Positions 35,702 to 45,184 of a DNA stretch of 64,000 nt are shown here, piece after piece (within the stretch, counting starts at the first letter, position 1; the number at the start of each line of letters is the position of its first letter). The notes under the pieces were generated by a model. The model made no database searches, had not been told where the DNA came from, and was given only the letters and a program-made list of their open reading frames with translations. Source of the DNA: Sulfurospirillum diekertiae (lineage in GTDB: Bacteria; Campylobacterota; Campylobacteria; Campylobacterales; Sulfurospirillaceae); the NCBI RefSeq assembly GCF_002162315.1, contig NZ_CP021416.1, positions 2,616,207 through 2,680,206 on the forward strand, in the 5' to 3' direction. Made by a program: the position numbers and the translations under genes.

Positions 35702-36291
35702 TGAGCTACTATGTTCCTGTTGTTATAGAAAAAACTGGTCGTGGTGAGAGAAGTTACGATATCTACTCTCGCCTTTTAAAAGATCGTATCATTATGCTCA
35801 GCGGTGAAATTAATGATGTTGTTGCTTCTTCGATTGTAGCGCAACTACTTTTCCTTGAAGCGGAAGATCCTGAAAAAGATATCTATCTTTACATCAACTC
35901 CCCAGGTGGCGTTATTACCAGTGGTTTTAGTATCTACGATACGATGAACTATGTTAGACCCGATATTAGCACGATTTGTATTGGACAAGCAGCATCAATG
36001 GGAGCATTTTTACTCAGTTCTGGAGCCAAAGGTAAGCGTTATGCGCTTCCTAATGCACGTATTATGATTCACCAACCACTAGGTGGTGCTCAAGGACAGG
36101 CAACAGATATTGAAATTCAAGCTAAAGAGATTTTAAGAATGAAACAAGTCTTGAATGAAATTTTGGCAAAAAACTGTTCACAAAAACTTCCTAAAATCAT
36201 TAAAGATACAGAGAGAGACTTTTTCATGAGTGCGGCAGAGTCCTGTGAATACGGTTTGATTGATAAAGTATTGGATAAAAGTTTTAAATAA
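35701..36291 (+). CDS. clpP: ATP-dependent Clp protease proteolytic subunit
   Basis: A serine protease of 196 residues forming the double heptamer that works with ClpX or ClpA. Catalytic Ser in [15 protein letters not shown] (about 98), His in [13 protein letters not shown] (about 123) and an Asp in the C-terminal third ([16 protein letters not shown]) are all present, as are the handle helix and the N-terminal [18 protein letters not shown] pattern. Overlaps tig by one base; 20 nt to the GGDEF gene. Confidence 0.96.
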   Translation: MSYYVPVVIEKTGRGERSYDIYSRLLKDRIIMLSGEINDVVASSIVAQLLFLEAEDPEKDIYLYINSPGGVITSGFSIYDTMNYVRPDISTICIGQAASMGAFLLSSGAKGKRYALPNARIMIHQPLGGAQGQATDIEIQAKEILRMKQVLNEILAKNCSQKLPKIIKDTERDFFMSAAESCEYGLIDKVLDKSFK

Positions 36292-36311
36292 CCTATCAAA
36301 GAAGGCAAGCA

Positions 36312-37403
36312 ATGGTTCGTTTTAATAAAGAAAAAGGAAAAACAGGAGTTTATAGTATCGATGCAAAAGATGATGTCGTCGAACCAACTCCACCTCCACC
36401 GCCTCTCAAAGAGCCTATTGTAACGCAAGCTTCCAATGTTGAGCTTGAAAAATTTGCCGCCTTAGTGTTAAAGGTGTTGGGAGATGAAAGCATCCCTCCA
36501 ACACCCACTAATTTTCAAATCTATTTCGACAAACTTTTAGAAAGCAAACCTGCCTCATTGAAAAAACGTATTAATGACTTTTTAGAATTAGAAAGTACCA
36601 ATAATGATGAAAATCATGCACGCATTGAACGTGAGGTCAAAGAGGGATTTTCGCAAATTAAAAACATTATGCAAGTGGTCTCAACCGTCTATCGAAACCT
36701 CAATGTCATGCAAGAGATCATTAAAAAAAGAACTTCACAATTAGAGACCAACGCTAATCCTCTCTCTATTCAAAATATTATCTCTTCACTGAGTGAAGAT
36801 CTTAATAAAATGTTTGGCTTAACGACTAAACAAATTGATCTTTTAAAAGATTATTATCAAAAGACGACAACCATTTTGCAAGAGGTTGATAACCAATCTA
36901 TTTTTGATGTGAAGTATGGTGTTTACAATAGGCGTTATCTTTTAAAAACACTTCAAGATGAGATTAAACTGATTAAAAATTATGCTCATTCAAGTTCTTT
37001 AGTGCTTGCCCGCGTTAAAGAGAGCTCCTTGGAAAAAGTCATTAATAAAAAAGACAAAGACACCGTTGTGCGCAATATCGCAAAATTACTGCTCAAAACA
37101 TCCCGTAGAAGTGATATTGTTGCTCATTTTGGCGATGGTGTTTTTGCAATGATTTTAAAGCATACAGATATTGTTAGTGCTAAAAAAGCATGCGATCGCA
37201 TCAGTGAATTGGTGTACCAAACAAGCTTTTTTGTAGGGACAGGAGAGGTAGAGACCGATATTGAACTCTCTATTGTTGCACTCGATACAGATCATAATGC
37301 CGAAGAGTTTATTGCTGCAACCCTTGAAGAATTACCACATACAGGAAAAAGGCTTGTCCCTTATATCGTTTGTGCGCCATCTCTTCCAAGCGAGGAACAA
37401 TGA
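36312..37403 (+). CDS. Degenerate GGDEF-domain protein
   Basis: A 363-residue cytosolic protein without membrane segments. The N part has a poly-proline patch (EPTPPPPPLKEP) and a helical, coiled-coil-like middle (about 85-200). The C-terminal half is a GGDEF domain: SIFDVKYGVYNRRYLLKTLQ is the usual DxLTGLxNR region with T-G-L changed. The signature (R-Y-G-G-D-E-F) reads AHFGDGVF, so metal-binding and catalytic residues are missing and c-di-GMP synthesis is unlikely. A binding or scaffold role is inference. Its stop overlaps the def start by 4 nt (ATGA). Position between clpP and def suggests a housekeeping-linked role. Confidence 0.82.
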   Translation: MVRFNKEKGKTGVYSIDAKDDVVEPTPPPPPLKEPIVTQASNVELEKFAALVLKVLGDESIPPTPTNFQIYFDKLLESKPASLKKRINDFLELESTNNDENHARIEREVKEGFSQIKNIMQVVSTVYRNLNVMQEIIKKRTSQLETNANPLSIQNIISSLSEDLNKMFGLTTKQIDLLKDYYQKTTTILQEVDNQSIFDVKYGVYNRRYLLKTLQDEIKLIKNYAHSSSLVLARVKESSLEKVINKKDKDTVVRNIAKLLLKTSRRSDIVAHFGDGVFAMILKHTDIVSAKKACDRISELVYQTSFFVGTGEVETDIELSIVALDTDHNAEEFIAATLEELPHTGKRLVPYIVCAPSLPSEEQ

Positions 37404-37915
37404 TTTTAGAAGTATTAGTTTATCCCCATAAGCTTTTACGAGAGTCTTCAAAAGACGTCGTACACTTTGATGCACAACTCCATGCCCTTTTAGACGACAT
37501 GTATGAGACCATGGTAATAAAAGAAGGTATTGGACTTGCTGCTATTCAAGTCGCTGTGCCACTGAACGTATTGGTGATTAATCTTGTCGATGAAGAAGGT
37601 GTGCAAAAAAGAGAAACTCTCTACGAAATCATCAACCCTGTCATTCTTGAAAAAGATGGTAGCACTATCTACCAAGAGGGTTGTCTGAGCGTACCTGGCT
37701 ATTACGATGAAATTGAACGTGCCGAACATATCAAAATAGCCTACTATGATCGACATGGCAACCGATGTGAAGCAGAGTTTACAGATCTTATGTCCATTGC
37801 TGTTCAACATGAGATGGATCATCTCAAAGGTCGCCTCTTCATTGAGAAACTCTCTTATCTCAAACGTAAAAAATTCGAAAAAGAGTGGAAAAAAAAGCAA
37901 AAAGCAGGTAAATAA
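37400..37915 (+). CDS. def: Peptide deformylase
   Basis: A 171-residue metalloenzyme that removes the formyl group from new proteins. The three signature boxes are complete: GIGLAAIQVAVP, EGCLSVPGYY (metal Cys) and HEMDHLKGRLF (two metal His plus catalytic Glu). ATG 37400 overlaps the previous stop; a start ten codons earlier lies in the neighbouring gene and is not used. The C terminus is Lys-rich. It is followed 2 nt later by comM. The link with tig and clpP fits handling of nascent and faulty proteins. Confidence 0.95.
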   Translation: MILEVLVYPHKLLRESSKDVVHFDAQLHALLDDMYETMVIKEGIGLAAIQVAVPLNVLVINLVDEEGVQKRETLYEIINPVILEKDGSTIYQEGCLSVPGYYDEIERAEHIKIAYYDRHGNRCEAEFTDLMSIAVQHEMDHLKGRLFIEKLSYLKRKKFEKEWKKKQKAGK

Positions 37916-37917
37916 TT

Positions 37918-39453
37918 GTGGAAGAGGCTATTGCATTATCTAAGGTCAAGCATGCCAAATGTGCAACCTTATATGGCAATAAAGCCTATGAGGTCGATGT
38001 TGAGTCAACTTTAGTGCGGGCACTCCCTGGATTTAATATTGTGGGGATTACCGACATTTCCATCCAAGAGTCGCGCGAGCGCGTAAAATCTGCTCTTGCA
38101 AGCATCGATTTTCAATTTCCTGCTCAAAAAATCACGATTAACCTCTCCCCTTCTGATCTTAAAAAAGAAGGAAGCCACTTTGATTTGGTCACGGCCCTGC
38201 TGATTGCCATACAAAAAGAACGCTTTACATGTAAAGATTTTTTCATCTTTGGTGAGCTGGGGCTTGATGGTAAAATCAAGAAAACCAACTCTATATTTCC
38301 TATTATTCTCTCCTTAGCAACCCATACACCCAATCTTCGTGTCCTTGTTCCTAACGAGCTACTGAACAAAGTGCAACAAATCCCCAATATTGAGGCTTTT
38401 GGAGTTGAAACGCTGAGTGAAGCGCTACTTTTTTTCAAAGAAAAACGATTTAACACAGAAGTACAAATTCCCCACCAAAGTTTTTGCGAAAATCACTTAG
38501 AAATTGGATCAAAAAGCTATTTTTATGCCACGCAGTTTCCCCTTGATTTTAGCGATGTTCTAGGTCAACACCGAGCCAAACGTGCGATGGTGATTGCGGC
38601 GGCGGGCATGCACAACCTTTTGATGGAAGGAAGTCCAGGGTGTGGCAAAAGTATGAGCATTAAACGACTTCGCTACATTTTGCCACCTCAAAGCATTGAG
38701 GAAATACTAGAGTCAAATGCATATCAATCACTCCAAGAAGAGGATGTTGAACTCAGCCCTCTGCGCCCGTTTAGGTCTCCCCATCACACCTCTTCGCGTC
38801 CATCCATCTTTGGCGGTGGTAGTTCGCAAAGTCGTGCGGGTGAAATTGCCCTCGCCCACAATGGCATTTTATTTTTCGACGAATTTCCCAACTTTTCTAA
38901 AACGGTTTTAGAAAGCCTTCGAGAACCTTTAGAAGATCATCGCGTCCTTATCTCACGTGTTAATACTAAAGTGAGCTACGCAACTAAATTTCTGTTTGCT
39001 GCCGCTCAAAATCCTTGCCCCTGTGGCAATCTCTTCAGTCAAACCCATGAGTGCCGCTGTAGTGAAGTAGAGATCAATCGCTATAAAAACCGCATTTCCG
39101 AGCCGATTCTGGATAGAATTGATCTTTATATCCAAATGAGTGAAGAGAGTTCGAAAGAGCAAGGACTGAGTTCTCATGAGATGTTTGAGCAAGTCTTAAA
39201 AGCCTTCATGATGCAAAAAAAACGTGGACAAAATGAGCTCAATGGCAAGCTAGATGAGCATAACACCATGCGTTTTTGTACCCTCGAAGCAAAAGCCAAT
39301 GAGAGTTTAGAAATGGCACAAAGCCGTTTGGGGCTGAGTCAAAGAAGTATTCACAAAGTACTGCGCATTGCACGCTCTATTGCTGATTTGGAGCAAAGTG
39401 AATTGATCTTGCAAGAGCACCTTCTTGAAGCCCTGAGCTTCCGTAAGCGTTAG
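37918..39453 (+). CDS. comM: YifB/ComM family Mg-chelatase-like AAA+ ATPase
   Basis: A 511-residue protein with an N-terminal Lon-like fold (about 1-180: YEVDVESTLVRALPGFNIVG), a AAA+ ATPase with Walker A MEGSPGCGKSMSIKRL and Walker B GILFFDEFPNF, and a C-terminal Mg-chelatase part. A zinc-like segment NPCPCGNLFSQTHECRCS is present. Bacterial ComM is a branch-migration helicase that extends DNA integration during natural transformation. GTG 37918 is the likely start. It follows def by 2 nt. A TTTACATGTAAA copy (core 38226-38233) lies in it. Confidence 0.9.
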   Translation: MEEAIALSKVKHAKCATLYGNKAYEVDVESTLVRALPGFNIVGITDISIQESRERVKSALASIDFQFPAQKITINLSPSDLKKEGSHFDLVTALLIAIQKERFTCKDFFIFGELGLDGKIKKTNSIFPIILSLATHTPNLRVLVPNELLNKVQQIPNIEAFGVETLSEALLFFKEKRFNTEVQIPHQSFCENHLEIGSKSYFYATQFPLDFSDVLGQHRAKRAMVIAAAGMHNLLMEGSPGCGKSMSIKRLRYILPPQSIEEILESNAYQSLQEEDVELSPLRPFRSPHHTSSRPSIFGGGSSQSRAGEIALAHNGILFFDEFPNFSKTVLESLREPLEDHRVLISRVNTKVSYATKFLFAAAQNPCPCGNLFSQTHECRCSEVEINRYKNRISEPILDRIDLYIQMSEESSKEQGLSSHEMFEQVLKAFMMQKKRGQNELNGKLDEHNTMRFCTLEAKANESLEMAQSRLGLSQRSIHKVLRIARSIADLEQSELILQEHLLEALSFRKR

Positions 39454-39462
39454 GAGAAACCG

Positions 39463-40860
39463 ATGCATTATGTCTACGAAGAAACAAATAGTTTAGATGA
39501 TCGTTGTTATACCACTTTTGGATTAACCCCTGAAATTCTAATGGAACATGCGGGGCTTGCTCTGGCTCATGCCGTCAAAAAAAAACTTACATGTAAAAAG
39601 AGTGCGCTCTTTGTATGTGGTATGGGAAACAATGGAGCCGATGGTATTGTCGCCGCACGATTATTGCATGGTGCGTACAATGTCAGTCTCTATCTGCCCT
39701 TTAAGATCAAATCTGAACTTGCAAAACTCCAACTGGAACGTGCCAAAAAAGTGGGTGTTATCGTCGTGGATGAACTGATTGATGCCGATATCTACGTTGA
39801 TGCACTCTTTGGTGCAGGACTTAACCGCCCTTTAGATGATCTTACATGTAAACTGCTCGAAACACTCAATGCAAAGCAAGGCTACAAAATCGCCTGCGAC
39901 ATTCCCAGTGGTATTTTGAGCGATTTAACACTCAGTTCTGTCATTTTTCAAGCCAATGAAACTGTAACGATGGGCGCTTTGAAACTAGCTCTTTTAAATG
40001 ACAATGTTAAAGACGCCATAGGTGATATCAAAGTTGCAAATCTAGGCATTTCCCGCAATCAGTATGAAACACCTAGCTCCCTCTTTTTACTTCATAAAAG
40101 CGATCTTAGACTACCCTTTCGCATCAAAAAAAATGCTAATAAAGGCACCTTTGGGCATGTTGCGATTGTACAAGGCTCGAAAGAGGGGGCAGCACGACTT
40201 GCGGGCATGGGAGCGTTTCATTTTGGCGCAGGACTCGTGACACTCATAGGCGAGAAACCAAAAAAATTACCTATTTATTTGATGAACAGCGAAACACTGC
40301 CTAAAAATGCCAATGTGATTGTGGCAGGGATGGGGCTTGAGATGCCTTTTGATGAAGTAGCACTCAAAACACTTTTACTCTCCAATACTTTGCCCTTAGT
40401 GATCGATGCATCCTTGTCACAGCATCCGCTTCTTTGTGAGATCATTGCATCCCAAAAACCTCTGGTTTTAACACCACATCCCAAAGAATTTAGCTCGATT
40501 TTAGAGCTTACATGTAAAGAAAAAGTGAGTGTTGAAGCGATTCAAGCTAACCGCTTTGCGTATGCCAAACGCTTTAGCCTTGCATTCCCGCATGTGGTAT
40601 TGGTTCTCAAAGGTGCCAACACCATCATCGCACACAATGGTGAGCTTTTTATCAACACGTATGGTACGCCAGCTTTAGCTAAAGGCGGCAGTGGCGATGT
40701 CATGTCTGGCATGATAGGCGCCCTCATCGCGCAAGGATATACCCCAAAAGATGCTGCTATTAGCGGCTCCCTCGCGCATGCTCTCGTCTCACGAAAGTTT
40801 ACATGTAATAATTTTGCGCTTACCCCGATTGATATTTGTAAAGGTCTTAAATGGTTATAA
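39463..40860 (+). CDS. nnr: Bifunctional NAD(P)H-hydrate epimerase / ADP-dependent dehydratase
   Basis: A repair enzyme (465 residues) that restores damaged NAD(P)HX. The N half (about 1-205) is the YjeF_N epimerase: ILMEHAGLALAHAV, VCGMGNNGADGIVAARLL and ACDIPSGILSD. The C half is the YjeF_C ribokinase-like dehydratase: NKGTFGHVAIVQGS, VLTPHPKEFSSIL and ALAKGGSGDVMSGMIGALIAQG. The fusion is the usual bacterial arrangement. Four TACATGTA palindromes (cores 39588, 39843, 40509 and 40800) occur inside this one gene, encoding LTCK or FTCN, the densest coding cluster in the window. It overlaps purN by 10 nt. Confidence 0.93.
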   Translation: MHYVYEETNSLDDRCYTTFGLTPEILMEHAGLALAHAVKKKLTCKKSALFVCGMGNNGADGIVAARLLHGAYNVSLYLPFKIKSELAKLQLERAKKVGVIVVDELIDADIYVDALFGAGLNRPLDDLTCKLLETLNAKQGYKIACDIPSGILSDLTLSSVIFQANETVTMGALKLALLNDNVKDAIGDIKVANLGISRNQYETPSSLFLLHKSDLRLPFRIKKNANKGTFGHVAIVQGSKEGAARLAGMGAFHFGAGLVTLIGEKPKKLPIYLMNSETLPKNANVIVAGMGLEMPFDEVALKTLLLSNTLPLVIDASLSQHPLLCEIIASQKPLVLTPHPKEFSSILELTCKEKVSVEAIQANRFAYAKRFSLAFPHVVLVLKGANTIIAHNGELFINTYGTPALAKGGSGDVMSGMIGALIAQGYTPKDAAISGSLAHALVSRKFTCNNFALTPIDICKGLKWL

Positions 40861-41429
40861 AGAAAATTGCTATTTTATTCAGTGGAGAAGGAAGTAATTT
40901 GGAAAAATTGCTCGCTGCTGTTCACAACAAAGTATTTGAGCACTGTAGAATTGAAGTTGTAACTACCATTTGCAATCGCCCCAACGCGGCAGGAATCGAA
41001 AAGTCACGAAGTTATGGCATAGAACCTCTTATCATCGATCATACGCTCTACGGAAGCCGTGAGAGCTTTGATGAAGCCCTTGTAGAGGCTATTTTAAAAA
41101 GCGGTGCGGAGCTTACCGTACTGGCTGGATTTATGCGTTTCCTCACTCCTTATTTCACAGAGCATGTTAAAGCGATCAATTTACATCCTTCACTCCTTCC
41201 ACTTTTTAAGGGTGGCAGTGCTATAAAAGAGAGTTTTGATTCACCGATGAAGGTCGCAGGCATCAGCGTTCACTACGTCAGCGAAGAGCTCGATGGTGGT
41301 GAAATCATTTCCCAACGCTGTTTCGAGAAAAGTGAAGATATGAGTTTTAAAGATTTTGAAACTAAAATTCACGCCTTAGAGCACGAACTCCTTCCCGAAA
41401 CCGTGAAAAATTTACTCAATAGGAACTAA
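40851..41429 (+). CDS. purN: Phosphoribosylglycinamide formyltransferase
   Basis: The 192-residue folate-dependent enzyme of purine synthesis that formylates GAR. Marks: [16 protein letters not shown] (phosphate loop), [11 protein letters not shown], the catalytic block [17 protein letters not shown], then [14 protein letters not shown] with the conserved Asp. The catalytic N-H-D set is present. ATG 40851 overlaps the nnr stop, so the two are coupled. The next gene begins 2 nt after its stop. Confidence 0.93.
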   Translation: MVIKKIAILFSGEGSNLEKLLAAVHNKVFEHCRIEVVTTICNRPNAAGIEKSRSYGIEPLIIDHTLYGSRESFDEALVEAILKSGAELTVLAGFMRFLTPYFTEHVKAINLHPSLLPLFKGGSAIKESFDSPMKVAGISVHYVSEELDGGEIISQRCFEKSEDMSFKDFETKIHALEHELLPETVKNLLNRN

Positions 41430-41431
41430 AA

Positions 41432-42223
41432 ATGAATGACACCCTCAAAGTAGGAAATATCGAATTTGCAAGCCGTTTGATCGTAGGAAGCGGTAAATAC
41501 CCCGATTTTCAAACGACCAAAGACGCAACGCTCGCAAGTGGTTCTAAACTCATCACGGTTGCTGTGCGTCGTGTTAATATTACCAATCCTAATGAAGAAA
41601 ATCTGATGGACTATTTCAAGGGCACAGACATCAAACTGCTTCCAAACTCTGCTGGATGTACCACCGCAGAAGATGCCATTACACTTTTTCGTATGGTCAG
41701 AGAAGCAACAGGTCTTGATCTGATTAAACTTGAAGTCATCGGCGATACGGCAAAAACACTCTACCCTGACGTGATGGAAACGCTTAAAGCGTGTGAGGTT
41801 TTAGCCAAAGATGGCTTCACGATCATGACGTACACCAATGACGACCCTATCATGGCGAAACGCTTAGAAAATGCGGGTAGTGCGGCAGTAATGCCTTTAG
41901 CATCTCCTATTGGTAGTGGTCTTGGTATCCAAAACCGTTACAATGTCCTTTTTATCAAAGAGGCTGTTAAGATTCCAGTCATCGTTGATGCAGGTATTGG
42001 TTGTGCCAGTGATGCTGCAATTGCAATGGAAATAGGCGCGGATGGTGTTCTTACAAATACTGCTATTGCGCAAGCTAAAAATCCTATCCTGATGGCAGAA
42101 GCAATGAAATACGCCGTACTGGCAGGACGTTCAAGTTTCCTTGCAGGACGTATTGCAAAGAAGCCTTTTGCAACGGCTAGCTCACCAACGGAAGGACTTA
42201 TCGAGTTCCAACCAAAGGCTTAA
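41432..42223 (+). CDS. thiG: Thiazole synthase ThiG
   Basis: A 263-residue TIM-barrel enzyme that builds the thiazole of thiamine. Marks: [40 protein letters not shown], the Schiff-base lysine in [10 protein letters not shown] (about 99), and [12 protein letters not shown] plus [20 protein letters not shown]. No thiS, thiF or thiH is beside it, so the rest of the pathway must lie elsewhere. It is the last gene before the tRNA cluster, which has its own promoter 11 nt after the stop. Confidence 0.94.
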   Translation: MNDTLKVGNIEFASRLIVGSGKYPDFQTTKDATLASGSKLITVAVRRVNITNPNEENLMDYFKGTDIKLLPNSAGCTTAEDAITLFRMVREATGLDLIKLEVIGDTAKTLYPDVMETLKACEVLAKDGFTIMTYTNDDPIMAKRLENAGSAAVMPLASPIGSGLGIQNRYNVLFIKEAVKIPVIVDAGIGCASDAAIAMEIGADGVLTNTAIAQAKNPILMAEAMKYAVLAGRSSFLAGRIAKKPFATASSPTEGLIEFQPKA

Positions 42224-42233
42224 AAAAATTTCC

Positions 42234-42262
42234 TTGACAAAAGGCTGGATTTTGGCTAGAAT
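42234..42262 (+). promoter_or_regulatory. Promoter of the tRNA cluster
   Basis: TTGACA (42234-42239) and TAGAAT (42257-42262) are separated by 17 nt, close to the sigma-70 optimum, and stand 38 nt before tRNA-Pro. It is the best -35/-10 pair I found in the window and fits a strong stable-RNA promoter. Confidence 0.85.
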
Positions 42263-42299
42263 TTCAGCCTTAAAAAGACCAATAGGTTTTTTTAAATGT

Positions 42300-42377
42300 C
42301 GGGGCGTAGCGCAGTCTGGTCAGCGCACCTGGTTTGGGACCAGGGGGTCGAAGGTTCGAATCCTTTCGCCCCGACCA
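42300..42377 (+). tRNA. tRNA-Pro(TGG)
   Basis: Full cloverleaf with acceptor pair CGGGGCG/CGCCCCG, anticodon loop TTTGGGA giving TGG, T-arm GGTTCGAATCC, and an encoded CCA end. First of five clustered tRNA genes. Confidence 0.97.
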
Positions 42378-42403
42378 CTTATTTCTCAGAATTAAATTTA
42401 GAT

Positions 42404-42481
42404 GGTGAGTGTAGCTCAGTCGGTTAGAGCATCAGGTTGTGGTTCTGAGGGTCGTGGGTTCGATCCCCATCACTCACCCCA
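42404..42481 (+). tRNA. tRNA-His(GTG)
   Basis: Acceptor GTGAGTG/CACTCAC with an extra 5' G (42404) facing the C discriminator, the hallmark of tRNA-His. Anticodon loop TTGTGGT gives GTG. CCA is encoded. Confidence 0.97.
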
Positions 42482-42504
42482 TTGTTTTGTGTGGCGCGGT
42501 TTAT

Positions 42505-42581
42505 GCGCTCGTAGCTCAATTGGATAGAGCAACGGACTTCGGATCCGTAGGTTGTAGGTTCGACTCCTTTCGAGCGCACCA
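42505..42581 (+). tRNA. tRNA-Arg(TCG)
   Basis: Acceptor GCGCTCG/CGAGCGC, anticodon stem ACGGA/TCCGT with loop CTTCGGA giving TCG, and an encoded CCA end. Confidence 0.95.
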
Positions 42582-42600
42582 CCTAAAACCGAGAGAAGAT

Positions 42601-42677
<77 letters not shown>

Positions 42678-42724
42678 CCCTTAAAGACGGAGCTTCAGCT
42701 TCGCAAAATTTACTACTGTTGTGT

Positions 42725-42809
42725 GCGGATATGGTGAAATTGGTAGACACGCCAGACTTAGGATCTGGTGCCGAGAGGCATGGGAGTTCGAGTCTCTTTA
42801 TCCGCACCA
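42725..42809 (+). tRNA. tRNA-Leu(TAG)
   Basis: A class II tRNA with a long variable arm (TGCCGAGAGGCA). Acceptor GCGGATA/TATCCGC, anticodon stem CCAGA/TCTGG with loop CTTAGGA giving TAG. CCA encoded. Last of the cluster. Confidence 0.96.
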
Positions 42810-42824
42810 TCCCTATTTTAGGGA
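42810..42824 (+). terminator. Possible terminator of the tRNA cluster
   Basis: TCCCTA/TAGGGA stem with a TTT loop directly after tRNA-Leu. The following tract (CTTTC) is poor in T, so termination may be weak. Confidence 0.4.
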
Positions 42825-43010
42825 CTTTCAAACAAACTTCTCAACTTCTTTTTTTTACTATTGCTAAAAAATATAGGATACGGCGTTAGATTTGTAATAA
42901 TCAATTTTTTCTTATTATTTATCTCAAAATCAATAGCATAACAAATTTTCTTATATGTAATTAGGCATATTTCTACTTCTAAATAGTTATTTTAGTTTAA
43001 ATATATTTTT

Positions 43011-44669
43011 CTAAATTGCCAATAAAGTATCGAAATTCTTTTTAATATACTCTGCAACGCGAAAGGCATTGGCGTAAATCGTCCATGTATAAGGGACACT
43101 TCCTCCCGTTGGCATGAAGCTACCGTCGGTTACAAAAAGATTGTGTATGTCATAGCTTTGGCAATAACGATTGAGTACGTGTTTTTTCGGATCATTTCCA
43201 AAACGACATCCTCCTGCTTGAAGATTTTGTGGAGGCAGTGGTGAGATAGCGTAGGTAATATTTTTTGCTCCCATTTTTTCAAGTACCTGTACCGCTTTTT
43301 GGGCTAAAAATTCTCCTACTATGACATCTTGAGGGTGTGCGCCTATACGAATGTTTGCAACAGGAATACCGTATTTGTCCTTGTATGCTTCATCAACAGA
43401 GACAAAACAGTTGTCATTGGGCATCCAATCATTAAAGACTTCAAAATTGAGTACCCTTTTTGTTGTTAAGGTTTGAAAAATTTTATCTTGAAGTTTTTTC
43501 CCAAAGATCAATGTCCCATCTTCTCTTTTCAGGCTGTTTGCACGTCGTATTGGATTGGCATGTTCAAATAAAAAATCAACAACGCCCCCTTTAAACTCTT
43601 TCGTAAAATACCAATCTTTGAGCGCACGATTGACAAAAAGCCCTGCTTGGAAAAGTGTCTCTTGCTTGAAATGGCTTAAATCAAACTCTCCTGAACCAAT
43701 ACCTCCGCCTGAAAAGACCATATTTTTTCCAACAGCCCCTGATGAGTTAGCAAGTCCTTTTGGAAAGGCCTTGTTTTTTGAATTTAATAATAAGCGAGAA
43801 CTCTCCACTGCTTGTGCTGCAAGGATAAAAAGCTTAGCATTGACATACTTTTTAGTCCCTTCTTGTGTGAGGTACTGTGCTCTTTTAATGGTGCTGGTAT
43901 TATCTGTTTCTAATTTCACAACAAACGCATTGGCGATAATATGCAGATTTCCCGTCGCTAAAGCGGGCTGAATAAGCGCAGCGCGTGAACTTCCTTTTGC
44001 TCCACTCGAACAGGCATATGAGCCACAGTAATTGGAGTAATAACAAGGGTTTCGCCCTTCCTTGGGCTCTGAGAGAATAGCCCTAGGCGTTTTAAACGGA
44101 GTAAAATGCAAAGCCTTACAAGCCGTGTCAAAATTTTCAACAATAGGATGTTCCGCTAAAGGAGGGTACGGATATTGCGTGGTACTGCGTGGTTCTTGGT
44201 GCGCGTACTCTGTTATCTCTCCTGAAACACCTACGATTCTCTCTGTGCGTTCATAAAAAGGTTCAAGCTCTTCATACGTAATAGGCCAATCTTCAATATT
44301 GGCTCCTTCATAATCCCCATAAAGAGATTTTAATTTAAAATCATTGGGTTTAAGGCGATGAAAAAATCCACTCATAAAGTTTGAAGAACCTCCTAAAAGG
44401 CTACCATTCCAGAAACTCCAGTTATTTTCATACGAAGGTGTTTTGACCCATTTCCCCTCTTCAAAGCTCTCAATGACATGGTATTCGTCTCTTAATTTTG
44501 GTGTAAAAACATCACGCTTGGTATAGGCTATCTCATCTTTTGAAAAATCTTTTTCACTGTAAATGTCTCCTTTTTCAAGGATCACCACTTTTTTACCCAC
44601 ACGAGAGAGTTCATAAGCAAGAGGTCCAGCACCTGCGCCGCTTCCTACAATACACACATCATAATTCAT
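43011..44669 (-). CDS. GMC-family oxidoreductase (gluconate/sugar dehydrogenase large-subunit type)
   Basis: An FAD-dependent dehydrogenase of 552 residues. The ADP-binding fold DVCIVGSGAGAGPLAYEL is at the N terminus, followed by NGSLLGGSSNFMSGFFHRL. The C-terminal block with the catalytic His/Asn region (AGGCRFGNDPKKHVLN and GGSVPYTWTIYANAFRVAEY) is present. ATG 44669-44667 has a GGAG site and overlaps the small-subunit stop (ATGA). It resembles the membrane-bound gluconate/2-ketogluconate dehydrogenase pair known from Campylobacter and other bacteria. No cytochrome c subunit is nearby. The substrate is not shown by sequence. Confidence 0.87.
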   Translation of the reverse strand: MNYDVCIVGSGAGAGPLAYELSRVGKKVVILEKGDIYSEKDFSKDEIAYTKRDVFTPKLRDEYHVIESFEEGKWVKTPSYENNWSFWNGSLLGGSSNFMSGFFHRLKPNDFKLKSLYGDYEGANIEDWPITYEELEPFYERTERIVGVSGEITEYAHQEPRSTTQYPYPPLAEHPIVENFDTACKALHFTPFKTPRAILSEPKEGRNPCYYSNYCGSYACSSGAKGSSRAALIQPALATGNLHIIANAFVVKLETDNTSTIKRAQYLTQEGTKKYVNAKLFILAAQAVESSRLLLNSKNKAFPKGLANSSGAVGKNMVFSGGGIGSGEFDLSHFKQETLFQAGLFVNRALKDWYFTKEFKGGVVDFLFEHANPIRRANSLKREDGTLIFGKKLQDKIFQTLTTKRVLNFEVFNDWMPNDNCFVSVDEAYKDKYGIPVANIRIGAHPQDVIVGEFLAQKAVQVLEKMGAKNITYAISPLPPQNLQAGGCRFGNDPKKHVLNRYCQSYDIHNLFVTDGSFMPTGGSVPYTWTIYANAFRVAEYIKKNFDTLLAI

Positions 44670-45154
44670 ACTTTGCTCCCATAGGTACTTTTCGGACGAG
44701 GTTCTCCCTTTACATGTAAAACAGATTTCCATCCTATTTCCTCTGTGTTTCCCCCGTAAATTGGATCACAAAACATTGCTTCAAGCGTGTAATAAATCAG
44801 CCGTGAGAGCCATTGCTCCAAATAAGCATCTTCGCTTGCTAGCTCTACGATACGGTATTGAGCTTCTGCATTTTCTTGAAAAAAATGAGAAAATTTTTGG
44901 TTAAAAACAGAAGCCCCTTCAATCAAAAGTTCCAAATCATTTTGATCAAAATAGGGGCTGGTGCTATTGACGATTAAAAAAGAGAGGGCATTGACATTTT
45001 TTGCAGAGGGCATCTGCTCTGTTGCAGGCAATAAAACTTCTTGGACACTTTCGATGGTTTTCCACACAGAAGCAGGAACATCTTTAGCATACGCGTCTAT
45101 GCTTAAAAAAAAAGGTGATGAAGCACTCAGTGCCATAAATGTACGTCTATTCAT
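44666..45154 (-). CDS. Gluconate 2-dehydrogenase subunit 3 family protein (Tat-exported small subunit)
   Basis: A 162-residue protein with a twin-arginine signal MNRRTFMALSASSPFFLSI (start chosen at ATG 45154-45152). The rest is alpha-helical with SVQEVLLPATEQMPSAK, LSFLIVNSTSPYFDQ and LIYYTLEAMFCDPIYGGN, the pattern of gluconate_2-dh3. In known complexes this subunit escorts the folded flavoprotein, which lacks its own signal, across the membrane. It is the first gene of the pair and diverges from the Cys-repeat peptide gene. The palindrome core at 44711-44718 encodes LHVK near the C terminus. Confidence 0.85.
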   Translation of the reverse strand: MNRRTFMALSASSPFFLSIDAYAKDVPASVWKTIESVQEVLLPATEQMPSAKNVNALSFLIVNSTSPYFDQNDLELLIEGASVFNQKFSHFFQENAEAQYRIVELASEDAYLEQWLSRLIYYTLEAMFCDPIYGGNTEEIGWKSVLHVKGEPRPKSTYGSKV

Positions 45155-45184
45155 AGGGTGCATTCTAACACATGCATGTAAAAC

